This document shows, one piece after another, positions 1-12,832 of a stretch of 64,000 nt of DNA. The DNA is from Dendrobium chrysotoxum (taxonomy: Eukaryota > Streptophyta > Magnoliopsida > Asparagales > Orchidaceae). The notes beneath the pieces were generated by a model, which did no database searches, was not told where the DNA came from, and was given only the letters and a program-made list of their open reading frames with translations. The translations under genes and the position numbers were made by a program. Position 1 is the first letter of the stretch. Every line of letters starts with the position of its first letter. The DNA is taken from positions 31,688,446-31,752,445 of the forward strand of contig CM034315.1 in NCBI GenBank assembly GCA_019925795.1, in the 5' to 3' direction.

Positions 1-980
1 CTAAATTCTTTTTTTTTGCAAGATCAAAAAACTAAAGAGTTCCCTATGAATTAACAAGTTTTAGAAGTACTTTTTTATTAACCCTACATCCTGTAAAATT
101 TGACTCATAATATCCAATGATTTCAAAAGAGGTGTTGTGCTTAGGATACTAAATCCCTAAGTTTTGAGTTCCTAAAATATATCTCAAAATTCTTTTAACA
201 GTATTCAAATCATATTCTTTTGGATCAGCTTAAAATCTAGCACAAAGATATAGAGTAAACATGATATCAGGTTTACTAGTAGTTAAATAAAGTAATGATC
301 TAATTATCCCTTTAAATTTCTTCTGATCAACAAATTTGCCTCTGGAGTCCTTATTTAACTAACTCGAGGAACTCATGGGAGTACTTATTAGTTTATCTTT
401 ATCCATTTCATACTTCTTAAGAATGTCCTTAATATTTTTTGACTAACTAAGAAAGGTGCCATCCTCTTTCTGCTTTATGCTAAAACCAAGAATGTCACTC
501 AAGTCTCCCATCAAACTTATTTCAAATTCCGTACTTATTGTTGTTGAAAAGTCATCACAAAGATTTTTATCAGAGGATCTAAATATTATATAATTGACAT
601 AAATTTGAACAATTAGAATGTCATCTCCTACTCTTTTTATAAAGAGAGTGGTGTCCACACTCCCTTCAATAATAGATCTTTCTAGTAGGAATGTGCTTAG
701 CCTTTCATACCATTCCTTAGCTGCATATTTTAGTCAATATAATGCCTTCTTTAATTTAAACACATGATTATGAAATTGTGAATTTTTAAAACCTATAGTT
801 TGCTCAACATAAACATCCTCTTTAATCACCCCATTAAGAAAGACACTTTTAACATCCATTTAAAATAATTTAAGTCCTTTAAAACAGGTAAAGGCTAGAA
901 GCACCCTTATTACTTCAAGTCTGGCTACAAGGGCAAAAATCTCCTCAAAATTAATTCCTTCTATTTGATTGTACCTCTTA
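1..980 (-). pseudogene. Copia element C: 3' part of pol (RT core and start of RNase H), decayed
   Basis: Minus-strand reading gives broken stretches of Ty1/copia reverse transcriptase. At 443-658 there is a degenerate version of the catalytic region (IYVNYIIF where the family has YVDD), followed by SLMGDLSDILGFSIKQKEDG. At 860-978 lies the RT start with INFEEIFALVARLEVIRVLLAF and the FKGLKLF stretch. Bases 1-430 match the RT to RNase H joint of the better copy at 42.7-43.0 kb. Stops and frameshifts separate the pieces, so no protein can be made. The reading frame stops abruptly at 980 and resumes at 11105, because element D sits between. The missing catalytic Asp pair is seen directly; the family assignment rests on the intact relative at 42-45 kb. 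Confidence 0.85.
976..980. repeat. Left target-site duplication of copia D
   Basis: TCTTA directly abuts the TG end of D's left LTR. Its partner at 11100-11104 reads TCTTG, one mismatch, which fits an old insertion. Removing 981-11099 plus one copy rejoins the interrupted copia RT sequence. Confidence 0.8.
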
Positions 981-2859
981 TGAAAGTTCGATAGGGATGT
1001 TAAGCACTTATGAATTAGTTCTGAGGCTAACCAAGAGGGGGGTGAATTGGTAGTTTTTAAAAATTCGTGAGTAAACAACGATTTAGGAAATCTTTTTGAA
1101 TGTTTTAAAAATGTTTACAGTTATGCGACGATTGGAAGATGTTCAATGATAACATAATAATAATGATAATCACACAATCATCAACAAAAAAGTAAGTGCA
1201 AAAAATAATCAGAAAGAACACACCAAATTTTATAGTGGTTCGATAAACTTGACCTACGTCCACTCCCGGAGCCTCCCCTCTAGGTATTGCACTAACACTA
1301 AGTGACTCTCCTTCTTCTCCTATAGCAAGGTGGAGAAGCCTGTACAAAAACTCTTTTCCACCAACCCGGTGAGGCATAGAGCCTCAACTCCTTTCGCTTC
1401 CTCCTGAAGCAGGCAGAGAACCTGGACTCCTTTCACTTCCTCCTAAAGTAGGCTGAGAACTTGACTCCTTTCACTTCCTCCTGAAGCAGGCAGAGAACCT
1501 AGATCTTCTTGCAAATGATCCTCCTCCAGAGACACCGATAAGACAAGATGCAACAAACAGAGAAGACGATGAACTGAGAAGATGACTCAGATCCTTGCTT
1601 GGAGCAACCTTTGTGAATCCCTCACAAACTCCCCCTCATAAGATCCCCACTCTCTTTCCCAAGTTCTCTCTCTCTCTCAAGGTTTTCTCTGGAAAGGAAA
1701 GTGGTAAAAGATTTTTCTTGCTAGAAGAAAAAGATCTTTTACAGGAGGGCTTAAAAATTGCCCTAAATCTCAACTGGTCGACAAATATCATCCAGGATGA
1801 TCGAAGGATCTTCCTGTACGATCAGTATAAAATCTCATTTTTCATCCTGGATGATCTGGTTTCTCTGGATGATTAGAAGAAAAAGTTGTTCAGATCTTCC
1901 TGTACGATTCTGCGATCGTTCGGGATGATTAGTGTAAATCAAGAATTTTGTCTTGAGAATAGTTCTGTTCTTCCAGGGAAACTTATGCTAGATGATCTCA
2001 CAATGACTTGGTCGTCTAGGATGATATTTTTATTGTCCTGTACGATTAGTTCAAAAATAGCCAAAATCGTCTTAAGCATAGTTCTGATCGGCCTGCATAA
2101 AATGTGCTATACGATTTAAAATGACTTGATCATCCGAGATGATATATATATCATCCCGTATTATTAGTTTAAAACTGAGCATATCATCCAGAGGATAGTT
2201 CGATTTGGCCAGCAGAAATGCTCTAGACGGTCAGGATTTTGCATGTATCATCATGGATGATATTATGATCGTCCAGATGATATGATCGTATCAATCAGGT
2301 ATTAATTGCTTTCCTCAATTATCAGACTAATTTAGACATGATTGTAAAGGATCGTCCAGGATGATACATGTATCGTCTGAGACGATTAGACATAATCTTT
2401 AAAAATAAAACTTGCCTTCTATAATCTAGTGGCTGAGAATTTCTGATTTGAGCCTATCGTCCTGTACGATCAGATGATCATCCAGGATGATCTACTTAAT
2501 TAGACTGACTTAACTTGGTTGCCCTAATTAGGGTTTTTATTTTCGTTGGATCGTCTAGGACGATGTGAATATCGTCCAGGATGATCTGAAAAAAAATGAA
2601 CAGAAACTCTAATTCACTAAAACTCTCCCTCTGAGTGAGTGTGTGTAAGGTTACTTAGCTAGGGGATCCTTTACGTTACATTTGACTCAATAAAGATAAA
2701 AATAATATATTGGACCTGAATTATAAAATAGACTGACTCAATCTTGGGCTGGCTTAAACTTGCAATTGATCTTGCGGACCTGAAAGATTAAACAGGCAAC
2801 CATAAATAGAAATATTTGCTATCATCGAAATCATAGTCCTTGAAACCAAATACATAACA
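981..2859 (-). repeat. 3' LTR of copia D
   Basis: 1879 bp, starting TGAAAGTTCG and ending ATAACA on the plus strand. Coding direction is minus. Shared blocks with the other LTRs: the CAAGAGGGGGGTGAATT motif near 1033, a TATAAAA-like site near 1230, hairpin-forming tandem units (one at 1395-1411), and a region of decayed ATCGTCC-N-GGACGAT palindromes at about 1788-2590, many now ATCATCC...GGATGAT, as expected from loss of CpG sites. Confidence 0.9.
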
Positions 2860-3083
2860 ATCTCCCCCTTTTTGATGATGGCAAATTTAATTAAACAACG
2901 GGTGAATAATACAGGAACACTGAGCTAACCCAAACCACAAGAACTACTACTCCCCCTTTTAACATCTCAAAAAAGGGAAAACAACATATAGGAACATTAA
3001 AACAAGTAACATTCAATACAACAAGAGACACAACTAAAAATAATAAATGAAACTACTACAAAATAAAAACAACTCCCCCTTTT
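2860..3083 (-). promoter_or_regulatory. Three polypurine tracts beside the 3' LTR of D
   Basis: On the minus strand, AAAAGGGGGAG-type tracts occur at about 2860-2874 (touching the LTR, the expected plus-strand primer), 2949-2960 and 3071-3083. Multiplication of the polypurine tract is a known trait of Sireviruses. The outer copies are each followed by a short inverted repeat (CCTTTTG ... CAAAAAGG). Confidence 0.75.
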
Positions 3084-4320
3084 GACATCACAAAAAGGAG
3101 GAACAGAAAAGACAAACAAATAACAACAAAAGTCATATATATATATATATATTGAATCGATCACCTCCAGTAAATCAGAATTTTCCCTTGAGTTTTAATT
3201 TAAAAACCAATAAGAGGAAAATCGATGACGCTGAAATCCAGAAAAGTTGGAAAATCGACTTTCAAAACTCCTACCTCGAACACCTTACAGGTTCAAATTC
3301 CTTTCAAATAATAGTCTAAATTAAAAGAAAGAAATTAGATTTAAAAAGAGATCCTTTCAAGCATCATACCAAAAAAATATCTGATACAATAGTATTACAA
3401 ACTAAGGAATCAGAAATCATGATTTTTTGTCTCAAGCTTTTAAAAATATTGAGTGGTGCATAGATTTTTCTAAGACATTTAAAGATCTGAAAGGGAAGAA
3501 GCTTATTTCTTTGTGGGCTCATTTTGTGCCTATTTTTTAATTTGTTTGGCACTTTGCGCATCTTTTGATTTTTGATACACTTTGTGTATCTTTCCAATTT
3601 GGTGACATTGCGCATCTTTTCAGCTTTGGGCTTATTTTGTGCCTCTTTTACATTTTGTTTGGCGCCTTGTGCATCTTTTGTAAGCTTGCTTCCTTTCATA
3701 ATTGTTAAATAATCTTAGCTATGAAATTACCTTTCAGACATAAGAGATGACAAAACTCACTCTCTATAGTAAGGAAGAGTAATTCACAAAATAAAAATCA
3801 TACATCATATAATAAGTGCAATCACTTGATTAAGAAAAGCATAACAATGATTCAAAGCTTTGAAAACACTATTCATATGAGGTGGATTACTGTGGGAAGA
3901 TAAAATAGATCTCTATTTCAAAAACTAACTTTTTAATTTTGAATAAGATTTTTATCCAAAAGGAACAATACACAATTAAAGGAGTTAGAGGAAGAGAAAC
4001 AATCATTAATGTTTCTTCCCTTTAATAGATCAGAGGAGTCAATCACTGCTTACGAGCTTCTAAATAAAAACCAGGCAAAACTCTCAGTTAGAAATCCAAT
4101 TTATCAGTAGTAATGAGCAGTGATCTGATAAAAAAATAGTAAATCAAGAATAGGTAGGAAATAACATCAAAATAAATACTCAAATAAGAGAAATAGAAAT
4201 AATAAAAAGAAGCAACAGAGACCAAAAAAACAAATAGGAAGCAGATAATCAAATCAAAGAAAATTAAGGGAAGAAATAAAAATAAAAATAGAAAACATCA
4301 AAAATCAGCAGTCATCAGAT
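3084..4320 (-). other. Non-coding spacer between pol and polypurine tracts of D
   Basis: No credible gene. An open stretch at 3364-3699 on the minus strand is only an in-frame reading of tandem repeats built from GCGCATCTTTTG and GGGCTCATTTTGTGCC motifs (plus strand, 3510-3690), which recur in element A at 41.33-41.50 kb. A (TA)n tract lies at 3137-3152. No env-like ORF is visible. Confidence 0.6.
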
Positions 4321-7300
4321 TCATGCATTTATGTCAATCACACCCAATCTGGTCCTCAAAATACTGAATGAGTCAAAGGCCAGTGGTTTAGTAAAGATGT
4401 CAGCCAGTTGGTTTTGAGTTGCTTTATGATGTAGCTCAATGTCCACTTTTGTAACATGGTCCCTAATGAAGTGATGCCTTATATCAATGTGTTTGGTTCT
4501 AGAATGTTGGATTGGATTCTTAAAAATGCAGATAGCTCAGGTGTTATCACATAGAACTGAATTTATGCCAACAGGTAATCCTAAATCCAAAACTTGTTAC
4601 TTCAACCAAAGGACTTGGGCCACACAACTTCCTAAGGCAATGTACTCATCTTCAATAGTGGAAAGTGCAATTGAGTTCTATTTTTTACTGGACCAGGAGA
4701 CTAAAGACTCCTATGAATTGGCAAGTTTTAGAAGTGCTCTTTCCATCCACTCTACACCCTGTAAAGTCAGAATCAGAATATCCAATAATCTCAAAAGAAG
4801 TGTTGTGCCTAGAGTACCAGATTCCTATGTTTGGGGTCCCTAAAAGATGTCTAAGAATTCTCTTAACAGCAGTCAGGTTGGACTCTTTAGGATCAGCTTG
4901 AAACTTAGTACAAAGATAAACACTAAATATAATATCAGGTTAGCTAGCAGTCAGGTAAAGCAGTGATCCAATTATTTCTCTAAACTTCTTCTGATCAACA
5001 GATTTTCCATATGAATCTTTATCTAACGGAACAGTGGAACTCACGGAAGTATTGATTGGCTTAGCTTTGTCCATTTCATATTTCTTTAAGATGTCCTTAT
5101 TATATTTTGATTGATTCAGAAAGGTTCCATCATCCATTTTCCTTATGCTAAACCCCAAAAAATAGGACATTTCTCCCATCATACTCATCTTAAACTCCTT
5201 ACTCATTGTCTTAGAAAAACCATCACATAAATTTTTATTAGAAGATCCAAAAAATATATCATCAACATAGATCTGGACCATGAGTAGATTATCTCCTACT
5301 TTCTTAAGGAAAAGGGTGGTGTCTACGCTCCCCTTTACAAACTCTATTTCTAATAGGAATGTGCTAAGCCTCTTATACCAAGCTCTCGGTGCCTGTTTCA
5401 ATCCATATAAGGCATTTTTCAATTTGTAAACATGATTAGGACATTGGGAGTTCTCAGAATTTGGGAGTTGCTCTATAAAGATATCTTCTTTTATTACCCG
5501 ATTTAAAAAGGCACTCTTTACATCCATTTGAAATAGCTTAAATCCCTTATAACAGACAAAGGCTAGTAGCACCCTAATGGCTTCCAATCTAGCTACAGGG
5601 GAAAAGGTCTCCTCAAAATCAATCCCATCAATTTGATTGTACCCCTTAGCTCCAATCTTGCCTTATTCCTAACCACCACACCAGAATCATTCATCTTATT
5701 CTTAAAGACCCACTTGGTTCCCACTACACATTGAATCGTAGGTCTTTCTACTAACTCCCAAATATCGTTCCTTATAAATTGATTCAATTCCTCTTGTATA
5801 GCTAAGATCCAAAACTCATCAAAAAGGGCTTAATTGATGTTGGTGGGTTCAATCATTGAGATAAAGACAGAATGGATTACTTCCTTCTTAAGTCCATGTT
5901 TTGTTCTAACACCTTTAGAAGGGTCTCCTATGATCAGTTCTTTAGGGTGACTCGAAGCATATCTCCAATCTCTAGACAAAGTATTTTGAGGCTCTACCCT
6001 TTCCTCCATTTTTGCATTTTCAACTCCTTGGGTAATCTCTCCTACCCCTTCTTCTTTCTCAACTCTAGACTCCTTAGGATCAGATTCATCAAACACCACA
6101 TGAGTTATCTCCTCCACCACCAAAGTCCTCTTATTAAACACCCTAAAGGATTTCCCCACACTAGAATAGCCTAAGAACACTCCTTCATTAGATTTGGGGT
6201 CAAATTTTTTTAAGGATGATTTCCCATTATTCAGAATGAGAACCTTACAACCAAAGACATGGAGGTGGGATAGGTTTGGAATTCTACCCTTAATGATCTC
6301 ATAAGGTGTCTTATTCAGATTGGATCTAACATTCACCCTATTCAGCACATAACAGGCAGTGTTTATCGTTTCAGCCCAAAAGTTCCTTGGAAGTGAATAC
6401 TCAACAAGCATGGCTCTAATGACTTCCACTAAGGTCTTGTTCTTCCTTTCAGCTACCTCATTCTGTTGAGGGGTCCTAGGAGCTGAAAAGTTGTGGCTAA
6501 TCCCTTGCTCTTCACAGAATATCTAAATCTCACATTTTCAAACTCTCCACCATGATCACGATGAATATTAAAGATCTCACAACCTAATTTCCTCTGAATC
6601 CAAGTGGAGAAAGATTTAAATTCATCAAATGACTCAGATTTATGTGATAGAAATTTAATCCAAGTGAACCTCAAGTAATCATCAACAATCACAAATCCAT
6701 TGATTTTTCCCCCTAAGCTGGCAGTGTTAATGGGTCCAAAGAGATCCATGTGAAGGACTTCTAAAGGCCTAGAGGTGTTAATGTCCTTAATTGAGTGGAA
6801 AGAGGAGTGGACTTGCTTCCCTAATTGACAGGCATCACATAGGTGGTCCTTAGTGAACTTAAACTTGGGGACATCTCTAACTAAGTCTTTTTGGGTGACT
6901 CTCCTAAAGGTTTTTATACTAGCATGACATAATCTCCTGTGCCACAACCAAGACTCATAAGAAATAGTTTTTAAGAAAATTGAAAGATCAATTTTAAAGA
7001 AGCTTATATCGAGCATGTAGACATTGTTGATCCTTTGTCCCTGTAAAACAATTTTGTCATTTAAACTTATAATGCAGCAAGTGGGCAGGAACTTGATGTT
7101 GTATCCTTTATCATAAAGTTGACTAATGCTCAACAATCTGTGTTTCAATCCATCTACAAGCAAAACATTATCAATAATGAAATTTTTTGAATCACCAATT
7201 ATACCTGCTCCTACCACCCTCCTGGTGGTGTTGTCTCCAAGGGTAACCTTGCCTCCAGCCCTGGCCTCCAGTGAAATGAATTAATATGCATCTCCAATCA

Positions 7301-7365
7301 TATGTATTGAGTATTCACTATCTAGGTACCACATGGTCTCATGAGGTCTTTTGTGAGAGCACACA
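4321..7365 (-). pseudogene. Copia D pol: protease, integrase, RT, RNase H, decayed
   Basis: Minus strand, stop codon at 4321-4323 in the same context as the pol stop of element A. Order of domains in the coding direction: protease start WYLDS near 7339; GAG-pre-integrase and integrase core 6453-7217 (LHMDLFG, IHRDHGGEF; the conserved Ser-Asp is changed to Arg-Asp); integrase C-terminal part 5830-6429; RT 4940-5587 with an intact YVDD in QIYVDDIFF; RNase H 4321-4930 with stops. At least four interruptions separate the open pieces (215, 64, 199 and 254 codons). It cannot make a polyprotein. Plus-strand open frames over this region are antisense shadows. Confidence 0.9.
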
Positions 7366-7375
7366 TACAAAATAA

Positions 7376-9179
7376 TCAGACGTCGGATTTAGGAACCCAA
7401 ACAGGTTTGGGTTCCTTCTTATGAAAAGAAGAATGTAATGCATATGTGTTGTGCTGTGAAGCATGCAATTTGGGCCTCCACACCTAATGTGTATTACGGT
7501 GAACAGTGCAGGTGTGAGAGATATGTCCAAGCATGCCACAAGAAAAGCATCTAACACCAGGAAAAGGGTTAACTAATCTACATGGGTGATTGTGCCTCTT
7601 TCTAGGTTTGAATGAAACATGCTTTAATGATTTTGAATTAGATTTTTCAAATGGTGGAGGTGCATAAAATTGTGCAAAAGTTGGAGGTATTTCACTTTTC
7701 TCAAAAGCACAAATTTTTACACTTAGAAATTCATTTTCTTTCTTTAGACTTGCAATTTTAAATTTCAATGCACCCTTACTACTCTCTAAGTCACATGCCA
7801 TGGTGTCTAATTCTTTAAAAGCTCTTTCTAAATCAACATGCGAGATTTTCAATGAATCATGCTCAGTAATCAAATTAGAATGCTTTTTATTCAATTCATC
7901 AAATTCATCAAGTGGTGAAATGTGATTGCAATCAAGAGTAGAATGATCTTTAATCAAAATTTCATGCTCTTTTTATAAATTCAGAAATTCTAATTTCAGA
8001 CTAGCATGGGTTTCTTAAGTTTCCTATACGATGAATGAATTTTCTCAGAAACATATAGCAATTGATCATATGTTAGCTCATATACCTCTTCTTAATCAGA
8101 CTGACTAGGATAACCATCAGCCATTAGACACAAGTTAGTAGTCTCCTCTTCAGCTTCATTCTCAAAGGAGTCAGATGCAGAATCTGCCCAAAATGCCTTC
8201 TAAATCTTCTTCTTGTCCTTCCTAAACTTGGGTTTCTCCTCACCCTTCTCCTTTCTTGGGTGAGCTTTAAGTGTAGGACAATCAGCCTTTATATATCTAG
8301 GCTTCCTGCATTCAAAGCAAATAGTATCAGATGAAACTTTAAAATTTTTACTACTCTTACCTTTGTTCCATTTCTAAAAGGTCTTTTGTTTCTTTCTTAG
8401 AAAGCTTTTGAATTGCCTAATGATTAAGGCAACATCATCGCAATCAGACTTGAAAGTGTTAGTGTCAGTATCGTTGGCCTTCAGCGCCACAGTTTTCTCC
8501 TTCTTCTTCTCACCTGCATCGATTTGTCGTTGGTTCACTCCTTACTCGTAAGCAATGAGTGACCCAAGTAAGTTATCAATAGCATAAGTGTTCAAATCTT
8601 TGGATTCAGTAATTACAGTTATCTTGGCATCAAAAGAAGAAGGCAAACATCTCAGAATTTTGTTCACTTTTTCATAGTTTATAAGTTCTCTTCCTAAAGC
8701 ATGTAAAGAAGTGACAATTTGAGTGAACCCAGTATACATTTCAGAAATCGATTCACTAGGCTTCATGCGAAAGAGTTCATAGTCATGAAGTAAGATGTTC
8801 AATCTAGATTGCTTAACCACAGATGTACCTTCATAAGTAATGCATAATCTATCCTAGATTTCTTTACCAGTCGTACAAGTGGAAATACACATGTAATCTT
8901 TAGATTTTAAAGCACAGAAAAAATAGTTCAAACATTTTGTATTCAATTGTGCTAAATCACGATCATCAAATATCTAATTAGTAAAAGGCAGTTCAGTTTT
9001 AACATTATTCTAAAAGGTGCTTCATAGCCATCCTTAACAAGCATCCACATGCGATAATCAATTGATTGTAAAAAGGTGGACATGCGAGTTTTCCAAAAAT
9101 CAAAAGGTATGTTATCAAATAATGGTGGTCATGTAATTGAATAACCTTCAGCAGTATTATGATTACTAAAGTTAGCCAT
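7376..9179 (-). pseudogene. Copia D gag, decayed
   Basis: The start codon ATG (9177-9179) opens MANF.N.NTAEGYSI, colinear with the 603-residue Gag at 45265-47076. Open pieces remain at 8542-8820 (RLNILLHDYELFRMKPSES, the UBN2-like Gag core) and 7484-7957, the C-terminal coiled-coil part ending in a CCHC knuckle CFSCGMLGHISHTC. The first knuckle (near 8310) is damaged. Several stop codons lie between. The stop at 7376-7378 matches that of the intact Gag. Just downstream the pol frame reads TAT where element A has TAG. Confidence 0.88.
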
Positions 9180-9221
9180 GGATCAAAATTCTAAAGTTTT
9201 TAAACTTAATTTTTGAATCCC

Positions 9222-9233
9222 GCTCTGATACCA
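9222..9233 (-). promoter_or_regulatory. Primer-binding site of D (initiator Met tRNA type)
   Basis: Plus strand GCTCTGATACCA, i.e. TGGTATCAGAGC in the coding direction, two bases inside the 5' LTR. It is the usual Ty1/copia site complementary to the 3' end of tRNA-iMet, without mismatch. Confidence 0.93.
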
Positions 9234-9235
9234 CT

Positions 9236-11099
9236 TGAAAGTTTGATAGGGATGTTAAGCCCTTATGAACTAGTCCCAAGGCTAACCAAGAGGGGGGTGA
9301 ATTAGTAATTTTTAAAAATTCATGAGTAAACAGTGATATAGGAAATCTTTTTAAATGTTTTAAAAATATTTACAATTATGTGATGATTGGAAGACGTTCA
9401 ATGATAATAGAATAATAATTACAATCACACAATCATCAACAGAAAAGTAAGTGCAGAAAATAATCAGAAAGAACACACCAGATTTTATAGTGGTTCAGTC
9501 AACTTGACCTACGTCCACTCCCTAGAGCCTCCCCTCCGGGTATTGTACTAACACTAAGTGACTCTCCTTCTGCTCCCACAGAAAGGTGGAGAAGCCTGTA
9601 CAAAAACTCCTTTCCACCAACCCGGTGAGGTAGCGAACCTGAACTACTTTTGCTTGCTCCTGAAGCAGACAAAGAACCTAGACTCCTTTCACTTTCTCCT
9701 GAAGCAGGAAGAGAACCTAAACTCCTTTCACTTCCTTCTGAAGCAGGCAGAGAACCCGGATCTTCTTACGAATGATCCTCCCACAAAGACACCGATAAGA
9801 TAAGAGATGACGAATAGAGAATATGACTCAGATCCTTGCTTGGTGTAATATTTATGAATCCCTCACAAAATCCCCCTCATAAGATCCTCTCTCTCTCTCC
9901 CAAGCTCTCTCTCTCTCTCTCAAGGTTTTCTCTGAAAAGGGGACAAAAGATTTTTCTTACTGGAAGAAAAAGATCTTTTATAGGAGGGCTTAAAAATTAC
10001 CTTAAATCTCAACTGATCAAAAAAATATCATCCAGGATAATCGAAGGATCATCCTATACGATCAGTGTAAAATCTCATTTTTCAGCCTAGACGATCCGAT
10101 CTCTCTAGACGATTAGAAGACAAAGTTGTTATGATCATCCCGTATGATTCTACGATCGTCCGGTACGATTAGTGTAAATCAGGAATTTCATCCAGAGAAT
10201 AGTTCTGTTCATCCAGGGAAACTTATGCTAGATGATCTCATAATGACTTGATCATCCAGGATGTTATTTCTATCTTCTAGTATGATTAGTTCAAAATAGC
10301 CAAAATCATCCTAAGCATAGTTCTGATCGGCATGCACAAAATGTGTTATATGATTTAAAATGACTTGATCATCCGGGATGATATTTATATCATCTCGTAT
10401 AATTAGTTCAGAACTGGGCATATCATCTAGAGGATAGTTCGATTCAGCCAGCAAAAATGCTCTAGACGGTCAAGATTTTGCATGTATCATCCCGTACGAT
10501 ATTACGATCGTCCGGGATGATATGATTATATCAATCAGGTATTAATTGCTTTCCTTAATTACTAGACTAATTTAGGCATGATTGTAAAGGATCATCCAGG
10601 ATGATACACGTATCATCCGCGACGATCAGACCAAATTTCTAAAAATAAAGCTTGCCTAACTTAATCTGGTGGCTGAGAATTTCTAATTTGAGCCTATCAT
10701 CCTATACGATCAGATAAAAATCTAGGATGATTTGCTTAATCAGACTGACTTAACTTGGTCTCCCTAATTAGGGTTTCTGTTTTCATTGGATCGTCTAAGA
10801 TGATGTGAATATCGTATAGGATGATCTGAACAAAAAATGAATAGAAACTCTAATTCACTAAAACTCTCCCCCTGAGTGTGTGTGTGTGAGGTTACTTAGC
10901 TAGGGGTCCTTTACATTATATTTGACTCAATAAAGATGAAAATAGTACATTGGACCTGAATTATAAAATAGACTGACTCGATCTTGGGCTGGCTTGAACT
11001 TGTAATTGATCCTGCGGACCTGAAAGATTAAACAGGTAACCAGAAACATAAATTTTAACTATCATCAAAATCATAGTCCTTGAAATCAGATTCTCAACA
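9236..11099 (-). repeat. 5' LTR of copia D
   Basis: 1864 bp, TG...CA, homologous over its length to 981-2859. A TATAAAAG box in the coding direction lies at 9975-9982, with the decayed palindrome array upstream of it (10030-10830) and the 40-bp hairpin units downstream (9645-9760). A (CT)n run sits at about 9890-9920. Confidence 0.9.
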
Positions 11100-11104
11100 T
11101 CTTG
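11100..11104. repeat. Right target-site duplication of copia D
   Basis: TCTTG, partner of TCTTA at 976-980. The copia C reading frame (minus) resumes directly after it. Confidence 0.8.
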
Positions 11105-12824
11105 GCCACCAATCTTACTTTATTTCTAACCACTACACTTGAATTATTTATTTTATTTTTGATAACCCACTTAGTTACAATAACACTTTAATTCTCAGGA
11201 CTTTCTACCAACTCTTAAATATCATTTCTAATAAATTGATTCAACTCTTCTTGCATAGCTAGGATCCAGAATTCATCAAAAAGTTCTTAATTTATTTTAG
11301 TTAGTTCAATCATTGAAGTAAATGTTGAGTAGTTCACTTCTCTGCTTAGTCCATGCCTTGTTCTAACACCTTCACTTGGTTCTCCAAAAATTAGTTCTTT
11401 AGGATGGCTTTTAGAATATTTCCATTCTCTAGGCAAACAATTTTCTATTCCAACCCTTTCTTCGAAGATTTGCATTTTCAATTCTTTGGATAATTTCTAC
11501 AACATCGTCTTCTTCCAACCAAGACCTTTTAAAATTATCAGATTCATCAAAAACTACATGAGTGGTCTCCTCTACTACCAATATCTTTTTTTAAAAAAAT
11601 CTATAGGATTTGCCAACACTTGAATATCCTAGAAAAATTCCCTCATCAGATTTGTTATCAAATTTTTCTAAAAGAGTTTTACCATTGTTGTGAATGAATA
11701 ATTTACATCCAAAGCATGTAGATATGAGAGGTTGTGTGTCCTACCTATTAGAAGTTCACAGGGTGTCTTATTCAACTTAGATCTAATGTTCACCCTATTC
11801 AGAACGAAACAAGTTGTATTAACTGCTTCAGCCTAAAAATATTTAGGAAGTGAATATTTAGCCAACATGGCTCTAGCGACTTCTATCAAAGTTCTATTCT
11901 TTTTTTTTAATAACCCCATTCTATTAGAGGGTCCTAAGAGCAAAAAAGTTTTGATCTATCCCCTGTTCTTTATAGAGAACTTTAAATTTTTTATTTTCAA
12001 ATTCTCCCCCTTGGTCACTATGAATTGTAAGAATTTCATAATCTAGCTTCCTCTGAATCCAAGTGGAAAAATTTCTAAACTCATCAAATGATTCACTCTT
12101 ATGTGATAACAATATAATCCAAGTGAATCTCAAATAATCAATAGCAATCACATACCCATAAAGTTTCCCTCATAAACTTATAGTGCTAATAGGTCCAAAA
12201 GATCCATGTGAAGGACTTCTAAGGGTTTGCTAGTTCTAATATCTTTAATTGAATAAAAAGAGGACTTGACTTGTTTCTCTAGTTGACACGCATCACACAA
12301 GTGATCCTTAGTGAAATCTAATTTGGGTATACCTCTAACTATTTCCTTTTGGGTAATCTTCCTAAGATTTTTCATGCTTGCATGACAAAGTCTTCTATAC
12401 CATAACCTAGATTCATAGCAATAGTTTTCCATCAAGGAGCATTAGAAGATTTAACATAATTTAAATCAAGCATGTACATATTGTTTACCCTATCTCCATG
12501 CAACACATCAACTTCATTTTGGCTTATAATATAGCTTGCAAGAAAAAAAATTATGTTAAAACCCTTATCACATAGTTGACTAATACTTAGCAAATTATGT
12601 TTTATGCCTTCTACCAATAAGACATTTCCAACTAGAAAATTCTTTGTGTTACCAATCGTACCTGATCCTACCACTCTCCTGGTGGTGTTGTCTCCAAGTG
12701 TCACTTTGCCTCTAGTCCTGCCCTCCAGTAATATAAATTAATTTGCATCTCCAGTCATATGTTTTGAACATCCGCTGTCTAGGTACCAAATGCTCTCATG
12801 AGGGCTTGTATGAGAGCATCTCTA
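11105..12824 (-). pseudogene. Copia element C: protease, integrase and RT start, decayed
   Basis: Minus-strand fragments: protease/GAG-pre-integrase 12432-12704 (TLGDNTTRRVVGSG), zinc-binding HHCC-type region and catalytic start 12178-12435 (LCDACQLEKQ, LHMDLL), integrase core 11924-12151 (IHSDQGGEF), linker 11287-11481, and the RT start just after 11105. Each piece is separated by stops or frameshifts. Sequence details (for example the MIM start of its gag, see 18311-18568) place C closer to element B than to A or D. With 1-980 and 12833-18568 it forms one interrupted element, the oldest layer of the window. Confidence 0.87.
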
Positions 12825-12832
12825 CAAAATTA

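Larger units (their letters stand above)
981..11099 (-). mobile_element. Copia D, Sirevirus-type LTR retrotransposon nested in copia C
   Basis: Complete in outline, about 10.1 kb, read on the minus strand: 5' LTR (9236-11099), primer site, gag, pol, spacer, polypurine tracts, 3' LTR (981-2859). The LTRs end in TG and CA. In the first ~325 bases at their PBS-proximal ends roughly one base in ten differs between the two LTRs, so the insertion is old compared with element A (about 0.4 percent). All coding regions carry stops. It lies inside the pol of copia C with a near-perfect 5-bp TSD. It belongs to the same family group as A: same LTR termini, same spacer repeats and the same gag architecture. 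Confidence 0.92.

Noticed and set aside
1105..1377. 90-codon ORF in LTR of D
   Set aside because: Lies wholly in non-coding LTR sequence and is disrupted in the other LTR copy.
3364..3699. 111-codon Lys-rich repetitive ORF in the spacer of D
   Set aside because: In-frame reading of tandem repeats; the same region in copia A is not open on this strand.
4487..4843. Plus-strand ORF of 118 codons (and similar at 42362-42604)
   Set aside because: Antisense shadow of the copia RNase H; no codon or domain support on plus strand.
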